From Pseudomonas sp. BN102 (GTDB lineage: Bacteria > Pseudomonadota > Gammaproteobacteria > Pseudomonadales > Pseudomonadaceae), in assembly GCF_029871245.1 (NCBI RefSeq), contig NZ_SSON01000070.1, positions 124,001-188,000 on the forward strand: DNA of 64,000 bases, written 5' to 3'. Each line of letters begins with the position of its first letter. Position 1 is the stretch's first letter. The position numbers were made by a program, and so were the translations under genes. Below are positions 31,946 to 43,428 of this stretch, one piece after another. Below the pieces are notes generated by a model. The model saw nothing but the letters and a program-made list of their open reading frames with translations. It did not search any database and was not told the origin of the DNA.

Positions 31946-32302
31946 GGAGCAAGCCTCAGGAAAGAGTGGACTGCACGGTTTCAGATATAGGTGACGTACG
32001 GAGGGCTGGTGGTGGGGAAATGGCCGCTGGCGGGTCGCAAAATGCGAAAGTGCCACTATTTCCTGGAAAGCAAAGTCCTTGGATTTCTACTGGTTAGGGC
32101 GCTTTTTTCAATCTGCTTATTCGACAGAAAATCGTCGATTGTGCGGACGTCTGGTCGAATCTGCCGAATAATTGGCGTCCCCCTTGGATGCCTCGGTCTT
32201 TGTCCTTAATATTCCGCCATCCCGGAGTCGCTTGGCTGACTCTGCCTTTCTTCCCGACAGCCCGGCGTCCGTCCGTGCTGTACCTCGCTACGGCCCGCCG
32301 AT
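31946..32302. promoter_or_regulatory. Divergent ugd/hslO control region with a possible hslO promoter
   Basis: A 357-bp gap between divergent starts; the part 32030-32180 is markedly more AT-rich than the genes. On the plus strand TTGGAT (32184-32189), a 17-bp spacer and TAATAT (32207-32212) form a plausible promoter for hslO about 90 bp before its ATG. A TGGCAC on the minus strand near 32055 lacks a correctly spaced -12 element. No hairpin terminator or open gene was found. Confidence 0.4.
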
Positions 32303-33196
32303 ATGCACGAATACGACTTCACTCAACGCTTTCTCTTCGACGACACCGACGTGCGCGGTGAAATGGTCTCCCTGGGCGAGAGCTACGCCCATGTGCTGGC
32401 CAAGCACCCCTACCCGGAACCTGTCGCCCAACTGCTCGGCGAAATGCTCGCCGCAGCGTCCTTGCTGGTCGGCACCCTCAAGTTCGATGGGTTGCTCGTG
32501 CTCCAGGCACGCTCCTCGGGCGCGGTTCCGCTGTTGATGGTGGAATGCTCCAGCGAGCGCGAGCTGCGCGGCATCGCCCGTTACCACGCCAGCCAGGTCA
32601 CCCCGGGGGCCGGCCTGCACGAGCTGATGCCCGAAGGCGCACTCACCTTGACCGTCGATCCGAAGCAGGGCCAGCGCTACCAGGGCATAGTCGCCCTCGA
32701 AGGCGCCACCCTGGCCGAATGCCTCTCCGGCTACTTCGACAATTCCCAGCAGCTGCCCACCCGATTCTGGCTCAACGCCGACGGTCGCAACGCCCGGGGC
32801 ATGCTGCTCCAGGCGCTGCCCGCCGACCGCCTGAAAGACCCTGAGGCGCGCGAGGCCAGCTGGCAGCATTTGACCACACTGGCCGACACCCTGACCGCCG
32901 AGGAGCTGCTCGGCCTGGACAACGAAACCATCCTTCACCGCCTCTACCACGAGGAAGCGGTGCGCCTGTTCGATCCGCAGGCCATCCATTTCCGCTGCAG
33001 CTGCTCACGCCAGCGTTCGGCCAATGCGCTGGTCAGCCTGGGTCAGCACGACGCCGAAGCCCTGCTGCAGGAAAGTGGCGGCACCGTGGTGATCGACTGC
33101 CAATTCTGCAACCAGCGCTACAGCTTCGACGCGGCGGATATCGCCCAGCTGTTCGCCGGTGGCGGCAGTGGCGCACCATCGGAAACGCGCCACTGA
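32303..33196 (+). CDS. hslO: Hsp33 redox-regulated holdase chaperone
   Basis: Hsp33 is a cytoplasmic holdase activated by oxidation and unfolding. The 297-residue protein starts [22 protein letters not shown] and carries the C-terminal zinc redox switch: Cys232-X-Cys234 ([10 protein letters not shown]) and Cys266-X2-Cys269 ([11 protein letters not shown]). Length is normal. The ribosome site before the ATG is weak. It sits upstream of pckA on the same strand with a 196-bp gap containing that gene's own promoter. Confidence 0.95.
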   Translation: MHEYDFTQRFLFDDTDVRGEMVSLGESYAHVLAKHPYPEPVAQLLGEMLAAASLLVGTLKFDGLLVLQARSSGAVPLLMVECSSERELRGIARYHASQVTPGAGLHELMPEGALTLTVDPKQGQRYQGIVALEGATLAECLSGYFDNSQQLPTRFWLNADGRNARGMLLQALPADRLKDPEAREASWQHLTTLADTLTAEELLGLDNETILHRLYHEEAVRLFDPQAIHFRCSCSRQRSANALVSLGQHDAEALLQESGGTVVIDCQFCNQRYSFDAADIAQLFAGGGSGAPSETRH

Positions 33197-33298
33197 AATG
33201 AGGTAGTGTGCCTCGAGGGTCGCTGTATGACCGCGGTGCGATTATCGGTCATGAATATGCCAGTCTGACAGGAGGTTTCTACCCAAAGCGGGCTTTTC

Positions 33299-33307
33299 TG
33301 GCATAAT
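33299..33307 (+). promoter_or_regulatory. Extended -10 promoter for pckA
   Basis: TGGCATAAT is an extended -10 (TG-N-CATAAT) about 85 bp before the pckA ATG. No convincing -35 is seen, as is common for extended -10 promoters. The leader that follows, 33312-33392, holds no clear hairpin terminator. Confidence 0.4.
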
Positions 33308-33392
33308 CGCGCGCACTTTTTTCGCGGTAGCGGGTCCCAGTACCCACTACAAATCGTTTGGAGGACTCGGCCTTTCGCCGACGGGGAACCAC

Positions 33393-34937
33393 ATGACGCA
33401 AGCCAATAACGCCGTGTACACCGATATCAGCGCCGCGCAACTGGTCGAAGAGGCCATTCGCCGTGGCGAGGGTGAACTGGCCGCCAACGGTTCGTTGGTA
33501 GTGAAAACCGGCCACCGCACCGGTCGTTCTCCGGCAGATCGTTTCATCGTTCAAGAGCCGAGCACCGACGCCAAGATCGCCTGGGGCAACATCAACCGCC
33601 CCTTCCCGGTGGACAAGTTCGATGCACTGTGGGCCCGTGTCGAAGCTTATGTGACCGAACGCGAGCGTTTCGTCTCCCATGTGCACGTAGGCTCCGATCC
33701 CGAGCATTACCTGGCCGTCAAGATGACCACCGAGACCGCCTGGCACAACCTGTTCGGCCGTTGCCTGTTCATCAATGCGGAACAGTACAACCCGCAGTCC
33801 CGCCAGGAGTGGCAGATCATCAACGCGCCGAACTTCGTCTGCGAGCCGGAGCGTGACGGCACCAACTCCGACGGCTGCGTGATCCTCAACTTCGCCGCCA
33901 AGAAGGTGCTGATCGCCGGCATGCGCTACGCCGGTGAAATGAAGAAGGCCATGTTCTCCGTGCAGAACTTCCTGCTGCCGGAAAAAGACGTGCTGCCGAT
34001 GCACTGCGCCGCCAACGTGGGCGAAGAGGGCGATACCACCCTGTTCTTCGGCCTGTCCGGCACCGGCAAGACCACCCTGTCCGCCGACCCGAGCCGCTAC
34101 CTGATCGGCGACGACGAGCACGGCTGGGGCGTGGGCACCGTGTTCAACATCGAAGGCGGTTGCTATGCCAAGTGCATCGACCTGTCCGAGAAGAACGAGC
34201 CGGTGATCTGGAAAGCCATCCAGTTCGGCGCCGTGCTGGAAAACGTGGTGCTGGATCCGGAAACCCGTCTGCCGGTCTACAGCGATGACAGCCTGACCCA
34301 GAACACCCGCGCCGCCTACCCGCTGGAGCTGGTGGAGAAGCGCGTCGAGGCCAACCGCGCCGGCGAGCCGAACGCCGTGATCTTCCTGACCTGCGACCTG
34401 ACCGGTGTCCTGCCGCCCGTTTCCATCCTGAACAACGAGCAGGCTGCCTACCACTTCCTGTCCGGCTACACCGCGCTGGTCGGCTCCACCGAAATGGGTT
34501 CCGGCGGTGGCATCAAGTCCACCTTCTCCACCTGCTTCGGCGCGCCATTCTTCCCGCGCCCGGCCGGCGAGTATGCCGAACTGCTGATCAAGCGCATCAA
34601 GGGCTTCGGCTCCAAGGTCTACCTGGTCAACACCGGCTGGACCGGCGGTGGCTACGGTGTCGGCAAGCGCTTCAACATCCCGACCACCCGTGGCGTGATC
34701 GCTGCCATCCAGAGCGGCGCGCTGATCGGTGCCGAGACCGAGCACCTGGACATCATCAACCTGGACGTGCCGAAAGCCGTTCCGGGCGTCGACACCAACC
34801 TGCTCAACCCGCGCAACACCTGGGCTGACCAGGCTGCCTACGACGAAGCCGCCAAGGCCCTGGCCAAGCAGTTCGTCGAGAACTTCAAGAAGTTCGACGT
34901 CTCCGACGCCATCAAGAACGCCGGCCCGCAGCTCTAA
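33393..34937 (+). CDS. pckA: Phosphoenolpyruvate carboxykinase (ATP)
   Basis: PckA converts oxaloacetate and ATP to phosphoenolpyruvate, CO2 and ADP, the entry to gluconeogenesis from organic acids. The 514-residue protein has the kinase P-loop [11 protein letters not shown] with Lys226, the substrate-binding segment [10 protein letters not shown]-like ([13 protein letters not shown]), and metal-binding residues in [13 protein letters not shown] and GDDEHGW. Length matches the ATP-dependent class. GGGGAACC precedes the ATG, and a terminator follows at 34962. In a pseudomonad that grows on dicarboxylates this gene is central, which fits the dctBD genes at the far end. Confidence 0.97.
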   Translation: MTQANNAVYTDISAAQLVEEAIRRGEGELAANGSLVVKTGHRTGRSPADRFIVQEPSTDAKIAWGNINRPFPVDKFDALWARVEAYVTERERFVSHVHVGSDPEHYLAVKMTTETAWHNLFGRCLFINAEQYNPQSRQEWQIINAPNFVCEPERDGTNSDGCVILNFAAKKVLIAGMRYAGEMKKAMFSVQNFLLPEKDVLPMHCAANVGEEGDTTLFFGLSGTGKTTLSADPSRYLIGDDEHGWGVGTVFNIEGGCYAKCIDLSEKNEPVIWKAIQFGAVLENVVLDPETRLPVYSDDSLTQNTRAAYPLELVEKRVEANRAGEPNAVIFLTCDLTGVLPPVSILNNEQAAYHFLSGYTALVGSTEMGSGGGIKSTFSTCFGAPFFPRPAGEYAELLIKRIKGFGSKVYLVNTGWTGGGYGVGKRFNIPTTRGVIAAIQSGALIGAETEHLDIINLDVPKAVPGVDTNLLNPRNTWADQAAYDEAAKALAKQFVENFKKFDVSDAIKNAGPQL

Positions 34938-34961
34938 GCCGCACCGCGTCCTGATCGAAGA

Positions 34962-34985
34962 AGCCGCCTCCGGGCGGCTTTTTCA
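34962..34985 (+). terminator. Rho-independent terminator after pckA
   Basis: AGCCGCC (34963-34969) and GGCGGCT (34974-34980) form a 7-bp stem with a 4-base loop, followed by TTTTT, 25 bp after the pckA stop. Confidence 0.85.
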
Positions 34986-35006
34986 TTGGTCCTCTTGAGC
35001 TGAACC

Positions 35007-35068
35007 TGTAGGAGCGAGCTTGCTCGCGAACCGGATTCAGGCAATTCGCGAGCAAGCTCGCTCCTACA
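35007..35068. repeat. REP-like palindrome, GTAGGAGCGAGC family, copy 1
   Basis: TGTAGGAGCGAGCTTGCTCG and its reverse complement enclose about 14 bases. The sequence resembles the widespread Pseudomonas REP elements. A second copy is at 38980-39038. It lies between the pckA terminator and the RecQ-type helicase gene. Confidence 0.85.
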
Positions 35069-35122
35069 ATGGCGCTCCCTAGGATGAGAGGTCCGCTGAT
35101 GGCCGGTACAGGAGAGACCCGC

Positions 35123-37057
<1,935 letters not shown>

Positions 37058-37066
37058 AAGGGCCTT

Positions 37067-37094
37067 TGTAGGGGCGAATGAATTCGCCCCTACA
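37067..37094. repeat. Short palindrome, TGTGGGGGCGAAT family, copy 3
   Basis: TGTAGGGGCGAATG and its near-complement AATTCGCCCCTACA form a 28-bp hairpin just after the RecQ-type gene (stop at 37057). It could act as a 3' stem for that transcript. Confidence 0.8.
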
Positions 37095-37222
37095 GGACTC
37101 CCCCAGGAAAACCGGCCCATTCTGATTTTTCGATCGATTCCATCGTTAATCGGTGTTGGAACAGGGGGCATTGCCTGCTTAGGATGGCGCCACTTTTTTT
37201 GCGCTTTTCCTAGGAGCTTTCC

Positions 37223-37825
37223 ATGCATATCGATGACGCCATCCGCAGCCGCCGTGCCATCAAGGGCTATGACACCAGCCACAGCCTGAGCCGCGAGGAG
37301 AAGGACGAACTGCTGCAGCTGGCCCTGTTCGCGCCCACCGCTTTCAACCTGCAGCACGTGCGCCTGGTGGAAGTCAGCGACCCGGCCCTGCGTCAGCGCA
37401 TCCGTGATGTGGCCTGGGGCCAGGCCCAGGTGACCGAGGCCTCCATGCTGGTGCTGGTCTGCGCCCGCCTGGACGCCTGGGAGAAGGACGCCGCCCGCGT
37501 CTGGGCCGAAGCGCCGCAGCCGGTGCAGGACTTCATGGCCGGCGCCATCGACACCTACTACCGCGGCAAACCCCAGGTGCAGCGCGACGAAGTGATGCGC
37601 AGCTGTGGCCTGGTGGCCCAGACCCTGATGCTCGCCGCCCGCGGCAAGGGCCTGGATAGCTGCCCCATGGACGGCTTCGACTTCGACGCCGTGGCCGACC
37701 TGATCCGTCTGCCGGAAAACCATGCCATCGGCCTGATGGTGGCCGTGGGCAAGCAAGCCATCGAAGCCAAGCCGCGCATCGGCAAGCTGGCCTTCGACGA
37801 AGCGGTGATCCGCAACCAGTTCTGA
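37223..37825 (+). CDS. Nitroreductase family protein
   Basis: A 200-residue FMN-dependent oxidoreductase-fold protein. The N-terminal SRRAIKGYD with a following FAPTAFNLQHVRLV matches the nitroreductase signature (SRRSxR...PSxxNxQPW), though Gln-His replaces Gln-Pro-Trp. The region KGLDSCPMDGFDFDAV is the second conserved block. The natural substrate is unknown. TAGGAG precedes the ATG at a spacing of 9. It is convergent with a LysR gene, with a strong bidirectional terminator between. The order nitroreductase-LysR-hydroxyacyl-CoA dehydrogenase is as in PAO1. Confidence 0.9.
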   Translation: MHIDDAIRSRRAIKGYDTSHSLSREEKDELLQLALFAPTAFNLQHVRLVEVSDPALRQRIRDVAWGQAQVTEASMLVLVCARLDAWEKDAARVWAEAPQPVQDFMAGAIDTYYRGKPQVQRDEVMRSCGLVAQTLMLAARGKGLDSCPMDGFDFDAVADLIRLPENHAIGLMVAVGKQAIEAKPRIGKLAFDEAVIRNQF

Positions 37826-37833
37826 TGGGCTCC

Positions 37834-37936
37834 GTAGGTTGGCGCTGAGCCCGCGAAGCCCAACATGGAGTGCGCAGCGCTCCCCTCATTGCTTGCATTG
37901 GAGCGTTGGGCTTCGCTTCGCTCTGCACCAACCTAC
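37834..37936. repeat. Palindromic intergenic element, GTAGGTTGG family, copy 2
   Basis: A 103-bp element starting GTAGGTTGGCGCTGAGC and ending CACCAACCTAC, with inner arms CGAAGCCCAAC and GTTGGGCTTCG. It is closely related to 53482-53585 and more distantly to 12614-12723. It begins 8 bp after the nitroreductase stop codon. Confidence 0.85.
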
Positions 37937-37975
37937 GAAACGCCGCCGCTGCCTCGCGCAGCGGCGGCGTTTTCA
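37937..37975. terminator. Bidirectional terminator between nitroreductase and LysR genes
   Basis: CGCCGCCGCTGC (37941-37952) pairs with GCAGCGGCGGCG (37958-37969) over a 5-base loop. It is flanked by GAAA on the left and TTTTC on the right, so it can end the plus-strand nitroreductase transcript and, less strongly, the minus-strand LysR transcript. Confidence 0.75.
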
Positions 37976-38872
37976 TATGCGCCCGATGGCCATCAACCGT
38001 TCGATCAGCCACTGCAGGGCCTCGTCGCCTTCGCGCTGGGCCACGCTCACCAGGTCCAGGTGGAAGGGATCGAGGGCAAACGGCAGGGGATGCACCTGCA
38101 GCGGCAGCAGGCGCGCGAAGTGCTGGGCCAGTCGCGTCGGCAGCACGACGGTGAGGTCGGTGTCGGCAACTATGTGGGCGGCCTGCAGGTAGTTGGGCGT
38201 GGTGTAGACGATCTCCCGCGCGAGCCCCTGTTCTCCCAGCCACTGATCGACCATGCCTTTGGTCTGGCCTCCGTGCACCCAGAGGTGGCGTAGCCTGAGG
38301 AACGCCGCGAGATCGGGCGCCTGCTGCAAGGCCGGATGGTCCTGGCGGGCCACCAGGCGCAGGGTTTCACTCATCCAGCGGCGGCTGGCGAAGCGCGTGG
38401 GAATGCTCTCGAAGCGCCCCAGCACCAGGTCCAGCTCGCCCTGGTCCAGCGCTTCGGCGGGCAGGCGCGGGGAGAGGTGGCGGATGGCGATCTTCACCCC
38501 CGGCGCCTCTTCGGCCAGCTGTTGCAGCAGGCGCGGCATGCAGATCAGCTCCACGTAGTCCGTCAGCGCCACGGTGAAGCGCTGGCGACTGCGTGCCGGC
38601 TCGAAGCCTTCGCCGACCACCAGGCTCTGCTCGATTTGCTTGAGCGCCGCACGAATCGGCGTTTCCAACGCCAGGGCCCGAGGCGTGGGCTGCATGGCAC
38701 GGCCCACGCGCACCAATAGCGGGTCGCCGAGCAGTTCGCGCAGTCGGTTCAGTGCGTTGCTCACTGCCGGCTGGCTGAGGGAGAGGCGTTCCGCTGCGCG
38801 GGAGACATTGCGCTCGCGCAGCAGGGCGTCCAGCACGCGCAGGAGGTTGAGGTCGAAGTTCGAGGTATTCAC
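37973..38872 (-). CDS. LysR-family transcriptional regulator
   Basis: A 299-residue LTTR. The N-terminal winged helix is FDLNLLRVLDALLRERNVSRAAERLSLSQPAVSNALNRLRELLGDPLLVR, followed by the periplasmic-binding-like effector domain. The GTG at 38872 is preferred: AAGGGGAA lies 9-10 bases before it, and homology begins NFDLNLLRVLDAL; the frame is open to 38947. It is divergent from the hydroxyacyl-CoA dehydrogenase cluster (215-bp gap), so by the usual LTTR arrangement it probably controls that cluster. The inducer is unknown. PAO1 has a LysR gene in the same place. Confidence 0.92.
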   Translation of the reverse strand: MNTSNFDLNLLRVLDALLRERNVSRAAERLSLSQPAVSNALNRLRELLGDPLLVRVGRAMQPTPRALALETPIRAALKQIEQSLVVGEGFEPARSRQRFTVALTDYVELICMPRLLQQLAEEAPGVKIAIRHLSPRLPAEALDQGELDLVLGRFESIPTRFASRRWMSETLRLVARQDHPALQQAPDLAAFLRLRHLWVHGGQTKGMVDQWLGEQGLAREIVYTTPNYLQAAHIVADTDLTVVLPTRLAQHFARLLPLQVHPLPFALDPFHLDLVSVAQREGDEALQWLIERLMAIGRI

Positions 38873-38979
38873 CTGGCGAATTCCCCTTATCACAAGACTA
38901 AATTTCAAAAATAGTACCGGTTTCCTTAAGGTGGTTGGCGATTTCATGAGGACGCGGCCCTGACTGCGGCGGAGTCACC

Positions 38980-39038
38980 GTAGGAGCGAGCTTGCTCGCG
39001 AACCCTCGCGGCGCATTCGCCAGCAAGCTGGCTCCTAC
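38980..39038. repeat. REP-like palindrome, GTAGGAGCGAGC family, copy 2
   Basis: GTAGGAGCGAGCTTGCTCGC opposed by GCCAGCAAGCTGGCTCCTAC, a slightly mismatched pair with about 19 bases between. It sits inside the LysR/hydroxyacyl-CoA dehydrogenase divergent region, ending 49 bp before that start. It may have been inserted into a control region. Confidence 0.8.
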
Positions 39039-39087
39039 AGGGTGGCCGCGTTCGTCAGCTCTCACACAACAACAAGAGGACGACCCG

Positions 39088-40326
39088 ATGACCCAGAGCG
39101 CGACCAATATCCAGCGAGCCGCCGTGATCGGCGCCGGCACCATGGGCCGGGGTATCGTCATGAGCCTGGCCAGCGCCGGCCTGGAGGTGAGCTGGCTGGA
39201 CAACAATCCGTCGATGCTCGCGCAAGCCCGGGGCGTCGTGGCCGATACCTATGCCCACAACATGCACCAGGGCCGCATCAGCGAAGCGCAGGCCGCCGAG
39301 CGCCTGGCGCGCATCATTCCGGTGGAGGGCATCGAGGCCCTGGCCGATGTGGATCTGGTGATCGAGGCCGTCTTCGAAAACCTCGAACTCAAGCAGGGCA
39401 TCTTTCGTGAACTGGACACCCGCCTGAAACCGACGGCAATTCTCGCCAGCAATACCTCGGCCCTGGATATCGACGCCATCGCTGCCGTCACCCGGCGCCC
39501 CGAACAGGTCCTTGGACTGCACTTCTTCAGCCCCGCCCACATCATGAAGCTGCTGGAAATCGTCCGCGGTGCGCGCACCGCCCCGGCCGTGCTGGAGGCC
39601 GCCCTGGAGCTGGGCCGGCAGATGGGCAAGGTCAGCGTGGTGGCCGGTAACTGCAAGGGCTTCATCGGCAACCGCATGCTCCACACCTATGTGCGCGAAG
39701 CGCGAATGATGCTGCTGGAGGGTGCCTACCCGCACCAGGTGGACGGCGCCCTGCAGGGCTTCGGCTTCGCCATGGGGCCGTTCCGCATGTACGACGTGGT
39801 GGGCATCGACCTGGAATGGCGCGCCCGCGAACTGGCCGGCAAGGGCCAGGACGACCCGGCGGTGCAGGTGGACAACCGCCTCTGCGCACTGGGCCGCTTC
39901 GGCCAGAAGGCGCGCATGGGCTATTACCGCTACGCCGAGGGCAGCCGCCAGGCCGAGCAGGACCCGGAAGTCGACGCCCTGGTCCTGCAGGTCTCCGAGC
40001 AGCTCGGCTTCGATCGTCGCGATATCGGCGCCGAGGAAATCCTCGAGCGCTGCCTGCTGGCCCTGGTCAATGAAGGGGCGAAGATCCTCGAAGAGGGCAT
40101 CGCCGCCTCCAGTGGCGACATCGACACCGTCTACCTCAACGGCTACGGCTTCCCGGCCGACAAGGGCGGGCCCATGACCTGGGCCGACAACCAGGGTCTG
40201 CCGGCCATCCGCACGCGCCTTGAGGCCCTGGCCGAGCGCTTCGGCGCCCACTGGCAACCGGCGGCGCTGATCCGCCGCCTGGCCGATTCCGATCGCCGCT
40301 TCACCGATTTCCAACAGGAGGCCTGA
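39088..40326 (+). CDS. 3-hydroxyacyl-CoA dehydrogenase
   Basis: A 412-residue NAD-dependent beta-oxidation enzyme. The Rossmann motif is VIGAGTMGRGIVMSLASAG; HFFSPAHIMKLLEIVRG contains the catalytic-His segment, and GKVSVVAGNCKGFIGNRML follows. The C-terminal domain is duplicated (DVVGIDLEWRARE and ILERCLLALVNEGAKILEEG). It lacks the enoyl-CoA hydratase half of FadB. Start 39088 follows AAGAGGA; the upstream frame runs back into the repeat. It is first of four co-directional genes (dehydrogenase, acyl-CoA dehydrogenase, alcohol dehydrogenase, thioesterase) controlled probably by the divergent LysR. Confidence 0.93.
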   Translation: MTQSATNIQRAAVIGAGTMGRGIVMSLASAGLEVSWLDNNPSMLAQARGVVADTYAHNMHQGRISEAQAAERLARIIPVEGIEALADVDLVIEAVFENLELKQGIFRELDTRLKPTAILASNTSALDIDAIAAVTRRPEQVLGLHFFSPAHIMKLLEIVRGARTAPAVLEAALELGRQMGKVSVVAGNCKGFIGNRMLHTYVREARMMLLEGAYPHQVDGALQGFGFAMGPFRMYDVVGIDLEWRARELAGKGQDDPAVQVDNRLCALGRFGQKARMGYYRYAEGSRQAEQDPEVDALVLQVSEQLGFDRRDIGAEEILERCLLALVNEGAKILEEGIAASSGDIDTVYLNGYGFPADKGGPMTWADNQGLPAIRTRLEALAERFGAHWQPAALIRRLADSDRRFTDFQQEA

Positions 40327-40328
40327 AC

Positions 40329-42119
40329 ATGACTTACAAGGCGCCCCTGCGCGACATGCGCTTCGTGCTTCATGAACTCTTCGACGTTGCCGCCCACTGC
40401 GAGCTGCTGGGCAATGGCCTGGACCGCGAACTGATCGACGGCGTGCTGGAAGAAGGCGCGCGCTACGCTGGGGAAGTGGTATCGCCGCTGAACCGTAGTG
40501 GCGACGAGGAAGGCGTGACCCTGGAGCAGGGCGCCGTGACTACGCCCAAGGGCTTCCGCGAGGCCTATCGGCAGTACTGCGACAACGGCTGGGCGAGCAT
40601 GACCGGTCCGGTCGAGTACGGCGGCCAGGGCTTCCCGCAACTGGTCGCGTTCAATTTCCACGAAATGCTGATGGGCGCCAGCCTGTCCTTCCGCGTCTAC
40701 TCGGGCCTGACCGAAGGCGCCGTGCTGGCGCTGCACAAGCACGGCAGCGAGGCGCTCCGCGAGGCCTACCTGGGCAAGATGGTGAGCGGCCAGTGGACCG
40801 GCACCATGTGCCTGACCGAACCCCAGGCCGGCACCGACCTGGCCCTGCTGCGCACACGCGCCGAGCCCCAGGCCGACGGCAGCTACAAGGTCAGCGGTAG
40901 CAAGATCTTCATCAGCGGCGGCGAGCAGGATCTGTCCGAGAACATCATCCACCTGGTGCTGGCGCGCTTGCCGGATGCACCCGCCGGGGTGAAAGGCATC
41001 AGCCTGTTCCTGGTGCCCAAGTTCATCGCCAATGCCGATGGCATGCCGGGGAACAGGAATGACCTGTCCTGCGGCGCCATTGAGCACAAGATGGGCATCA
41101 AGGGTGCCGCTACCTGCGTGATGAACTTCGACGGCGCCACCGGCTGGTTGATCGGCGAGGCCAACCAAGGCCTGGCCTGCATGTTCACCATGATGAACGA
41201 CGCGCGCTTCCAGGTCGGCCTGCAGGGCCTCGGCATCGGCGAACAGGCCTTTCAGGGCTCGCTGTCCTACGCCCGCGAACGCCTGCAATCGCGCGCCCTG
41301 CGTGGCCCGGCGGCGCCGGAGAAGCCGGCCGACCCGATCATCCACCACCCCGATGTGCGGCGCATGCTGCTGACCCAGAAGACCCTGGTAGAAGGCAGCC
41401 GCATGCTGGCCGCCTACTGCGCGCGCCAGCTGGACCTGGAGCACGGTCACCCCGACGCCGCCCAGCGCAAGGCCGCCGGGCGCCGCGCGGCGCTGTTGAT
41501 CCCCATCGTCAAAGCCTTCCTCACCGATATGGGGCAGGAGGTCGCCAGCCTCGGCGTGCAGGTCTACGGCGGTCACGGCTACATCCGCGAGTGGGGCATG
41601 GAACAACTGATGCGCGACAGCCGCATCACCCAGATCTACGAAGGCACCAACGGCATCCAGGCGCTGGACCTGATCCGTCGCAAGCTGATGGGTGACAGCG
41701 GCGCGGAACTGGCCGCCCTGCAGGACGAATTCGCCGCCCTGGCCGACGCCCAGGCCAATCGCACGGAACTGGCCGAACTGGCCGGCGCGGTGCTGGCGCG
41801 CCTGCAGGAGTGGCGCGCGCTGACCGCCGCCTTGCTGGATCGCGTGCGGGAAAACCCCGAGGAAATCGGCGCCTGCTCGGTGGATTTTCTCCAATACTCG
41901 GCCTATGTGTTGCTGGCAGGCTTCTGGCTGCAAGCCGCCGCCCGCGCCCAGGATGCCCTGGAGGTCGGCAGCGGTGAGGCGGATTTCTACCAGGCCAAGC
42001 TGCACAGCGCGCGCTTCTACGTGCGCCGTGTGCTGCCACGGGCCAGTGGGCACCGCGAAGCCCTGCTGGGCGGGGCGGATTGCCTGATGGCCCTGGCCGA
42101 CGAGCATTTCGCGTTCTGA
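40329..42119 (+). CDS. Acyl-CoA dehydrogenase (long form)
   Basis: A 596-residue FAD enzyme that forms the alpha-beta double bond in an acyl-CoA. FAD-binding and substrate motifs are visible (TGTMCLTEPQAGTDLALLRTRA, GSKIFISGGEQDL, QVYGGHGYIREWGMEQLMRDSRITQIYEGTNGIQALDLI). The extra 90 or so C-terminal residues place it in the long subgroup with an added helical domain, as in DmdC-like enzymes. AGGAGG overlaps the end of the previous gene and the ATG is 2 bp past that stop, so the two are coupled. Chain-length specificity cannot be read from sequence. Confidence 0.94.
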   Translation: MTYKAPLRDMRFVLHELFDVAAHCELLGNGLDRELIDGVLEEGARYAGEVVSPLNRSGDEEGVTLEQGAVTTPKGFREAYRQYCDNGWASMTGPVEYGGQGFPQLVAFNFHEMLMGASLSFRVYSGLTEGAVLALHKHGSEALREAYLGKMVSGQWTGTMCLTEPQAGTDLALLRTRAEPQADGSYKVSGSKIFISGGEQDLSENIIHLVLARLPDAPAGVKGISLFLVPKFIANADGMPGNRNDLSCGAIEHKMGIKGAATCVMNFDGATGWLIGEANQGLACMFTMMNDARFQVGLQGLGIGEQAFQGSLSYARERLQSRALRGPAAPEKPADPIIHHPDVRRMLLTQKTLVEGSRMLAAYCARQLDLEHGHPDAAQRKAAGRRAALLIPIVKAFLTDMGQEVASLGVQVYGGHGYIREWGMEQLMRDSRITQIYEGTNGIQALDLIRRKLMGDSGAELAALQDEFAALADAQANRTELAELAGAVLARLQEWRALTAALLDRVRENPEEIGACSVDFLQYSAYVLLAGFWLQAAARAQDALEVGSGEADFYQAKLHSARFYVRRVLPRASGHREALLGGADCLMALADEHFAF

Positions 42120-42183
42120 TGAGTGAACTGGCGCGCCCTCGCGGGAGCGGCGCGCCCCTACAACGACAACGCAGGACGCCCGG

Positions 42184-43347
42184 ATGCAGCCCTTCAGCTT
42201 CGCCACCACCGCGCAGATCCTCTGCGAATCCGGTTCCGCCGTGCGCCTGGCCGAGCTCTGCCACGAACGCGGCGCCAGCCGGGTGCTGCTGGTCACCGAC
42301 CCGGGCATTATCCGCCTCGGCCTGCTCGATCAGATCCTGCCGGGCTTCGCCGCCGCCGGCCTGACGGTGGCGGTTTACGATCAGGTCCAGGCCGATCCGC
42401 CGGAATCGGTGGTGCTGGAGGCCGTGGAGCTCGGGCGGACCCTGGGTGCCGAGTTGGTAGTGGGCTTCGGCGGCGGCAGCTCCATGGACGTGGCCAAGCT
42501 GGTGGCCCTGCTGGCGCACCCGGAGTGTCGCCAGGGGCTGGCGGACATCTATGGCGTGGGCAATGCCCGTGGCAGGCGACTGCCGCTGCTGCAGGTGCCG
42601 ACTACCGCCGGCACCGGCTCGGAGGTGACGCCGATCGCCATCGTCACTACCGGCGAGACAACCAAGATGGGCGTGGTCTCACCGATGTTGCTGCCCGACC
42701 TGGCCCTGCTCGACGCCGACCTTACCCTCGGCCTGCCGGCGGCGGTCACCGCCGCCACCGGCATCGACGCCATGGTCCACGCCATCGAGGCCTACACCAG
42801 CAAGCTGAAGAAGAACCCGCTGTCCGACCTGCTGGCGCGCGAGGCGCTGCGCCTGCTGGCCGGCAACCTGGATGCGGTGGTGCACAACGGTCGCGACCGC
42901 GAAGCGCGGCAGGCGATGCTGCTGGGCGCCTGCCTGGCCGGCCAGGCCTTCGCCAACGCGCCGGTGGCGGCGGTGCATGCCCTGGCTTATCCGCTGGGTG
43001 GGCATTTCCACATTCCCCACGGCCTCTCCAACGCCCTGGTGCTGCCCCATGTGCTGGGATTCAATGCCGAGGTGGCGGCGCCGCTCTATGCGGAGCTGGC
43101 GCCCCTGGTGCTTGGGCGCAAACTGCGCCCGGGCAACGACGCCAGCCTGGCCGAGCAACTGATCGTCGAGCTGGCCGACTTCAGCCAACGCTGCGGACTG
43201 CCCACCCGGCTGCGCGAGGTCGGCGTGCCCGAGACCATGCTGGCGAGGTTGGCCAGCGATGCCATGTTGCAGCAGCGCCTGCTGGTGAATAATCCGCGCG
43301 AAGTCAGCGAACGGGACGCACTGGCCATCTACCAGGCGGCCTTCTGA
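42184..43347 (+). CDS. Iron-containing alcohol dehydrogenase
   Basis: A 387-residue group III dehydrogenase. The NAD-binding motif is FGGGSSMDVAK; VPTTAGTGSEVTPIAI follows; metal-binding residues lie in GIDAMVHAIEAYTS and in HALAYPLGGHFHIPHGLSNALVLPHV. Such enzymes act on short alcohols or hydroxy acids; here the cluster suggests an alcohol or aldehyde linked to the acyl-CoA pathway. A short GC-rich palindrome (GGCGCGCC, twice) lies in the gap before it, between the acyl-CoA dehydrogenase stop and this start. Confidence 0.92.
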   Translation: MQPFSFATTAQILCESGSAVRLAELCHERGASRVLLVTDPGIIRLGLLDQILPGFAAAGLTVAVYDQVQADPPESVVLEAVELGRTLGAELVVGFGGGSSMDVAKLVALLAHPECRQGLADIYGVGNARGRRLPLLQVPTTAGTGSEVTPIAIVTTGETTKMGVVSPMLLPDLALLDADLTLGLPAAVTAATGIDAMVHAIEAYTSKLKKNPLSDLLAREALRLLAGNLDAVVHNGRDREARQAMLLGACLAGQAFANAPVAAVHALAYPLGGHFHIPHGLSNALVLPHVLGFNAEVAAPLYAELAPLVLGRKLRPGNDASLAEQLIVELADFSQRCGLPTRLREVGVPETMLARLASDAMLQQRLLVNNPREVSERDALAIYQAAF

Positions 43348-43369
43348 GTGTCAGCCGGTGACCGTGTCT

Positions 43370-43395
43370 GGTGGATCGGTGAAGCGTGATCCACC
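43370..43395. repeat. Small hairpin, GGTGGATC...GATCCACC
   Basis: GGTGGATC (43370-43377) and GATCCACC (43388-43395) pair over 10 bases and are followed by CTACG. It resembles the short forms of the other intergenic palindromes here and lies in the 81-bp gap between the alcohol dehydrogenase and the thioesterase. No T-run follows. Confidence 0.6.
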
Positions 43396-43428
43396 CTACG
43401 CCAACCCTGAGTCGAACCAAGGAACCCC

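Noticed and set aside
32036-32056. TGGCAC upstream of ugd on the minus strand as a sigma-54 promoter
   Set aside because: The next TTTTGC is four bases too far away for the fixed -24/-12 spacing.
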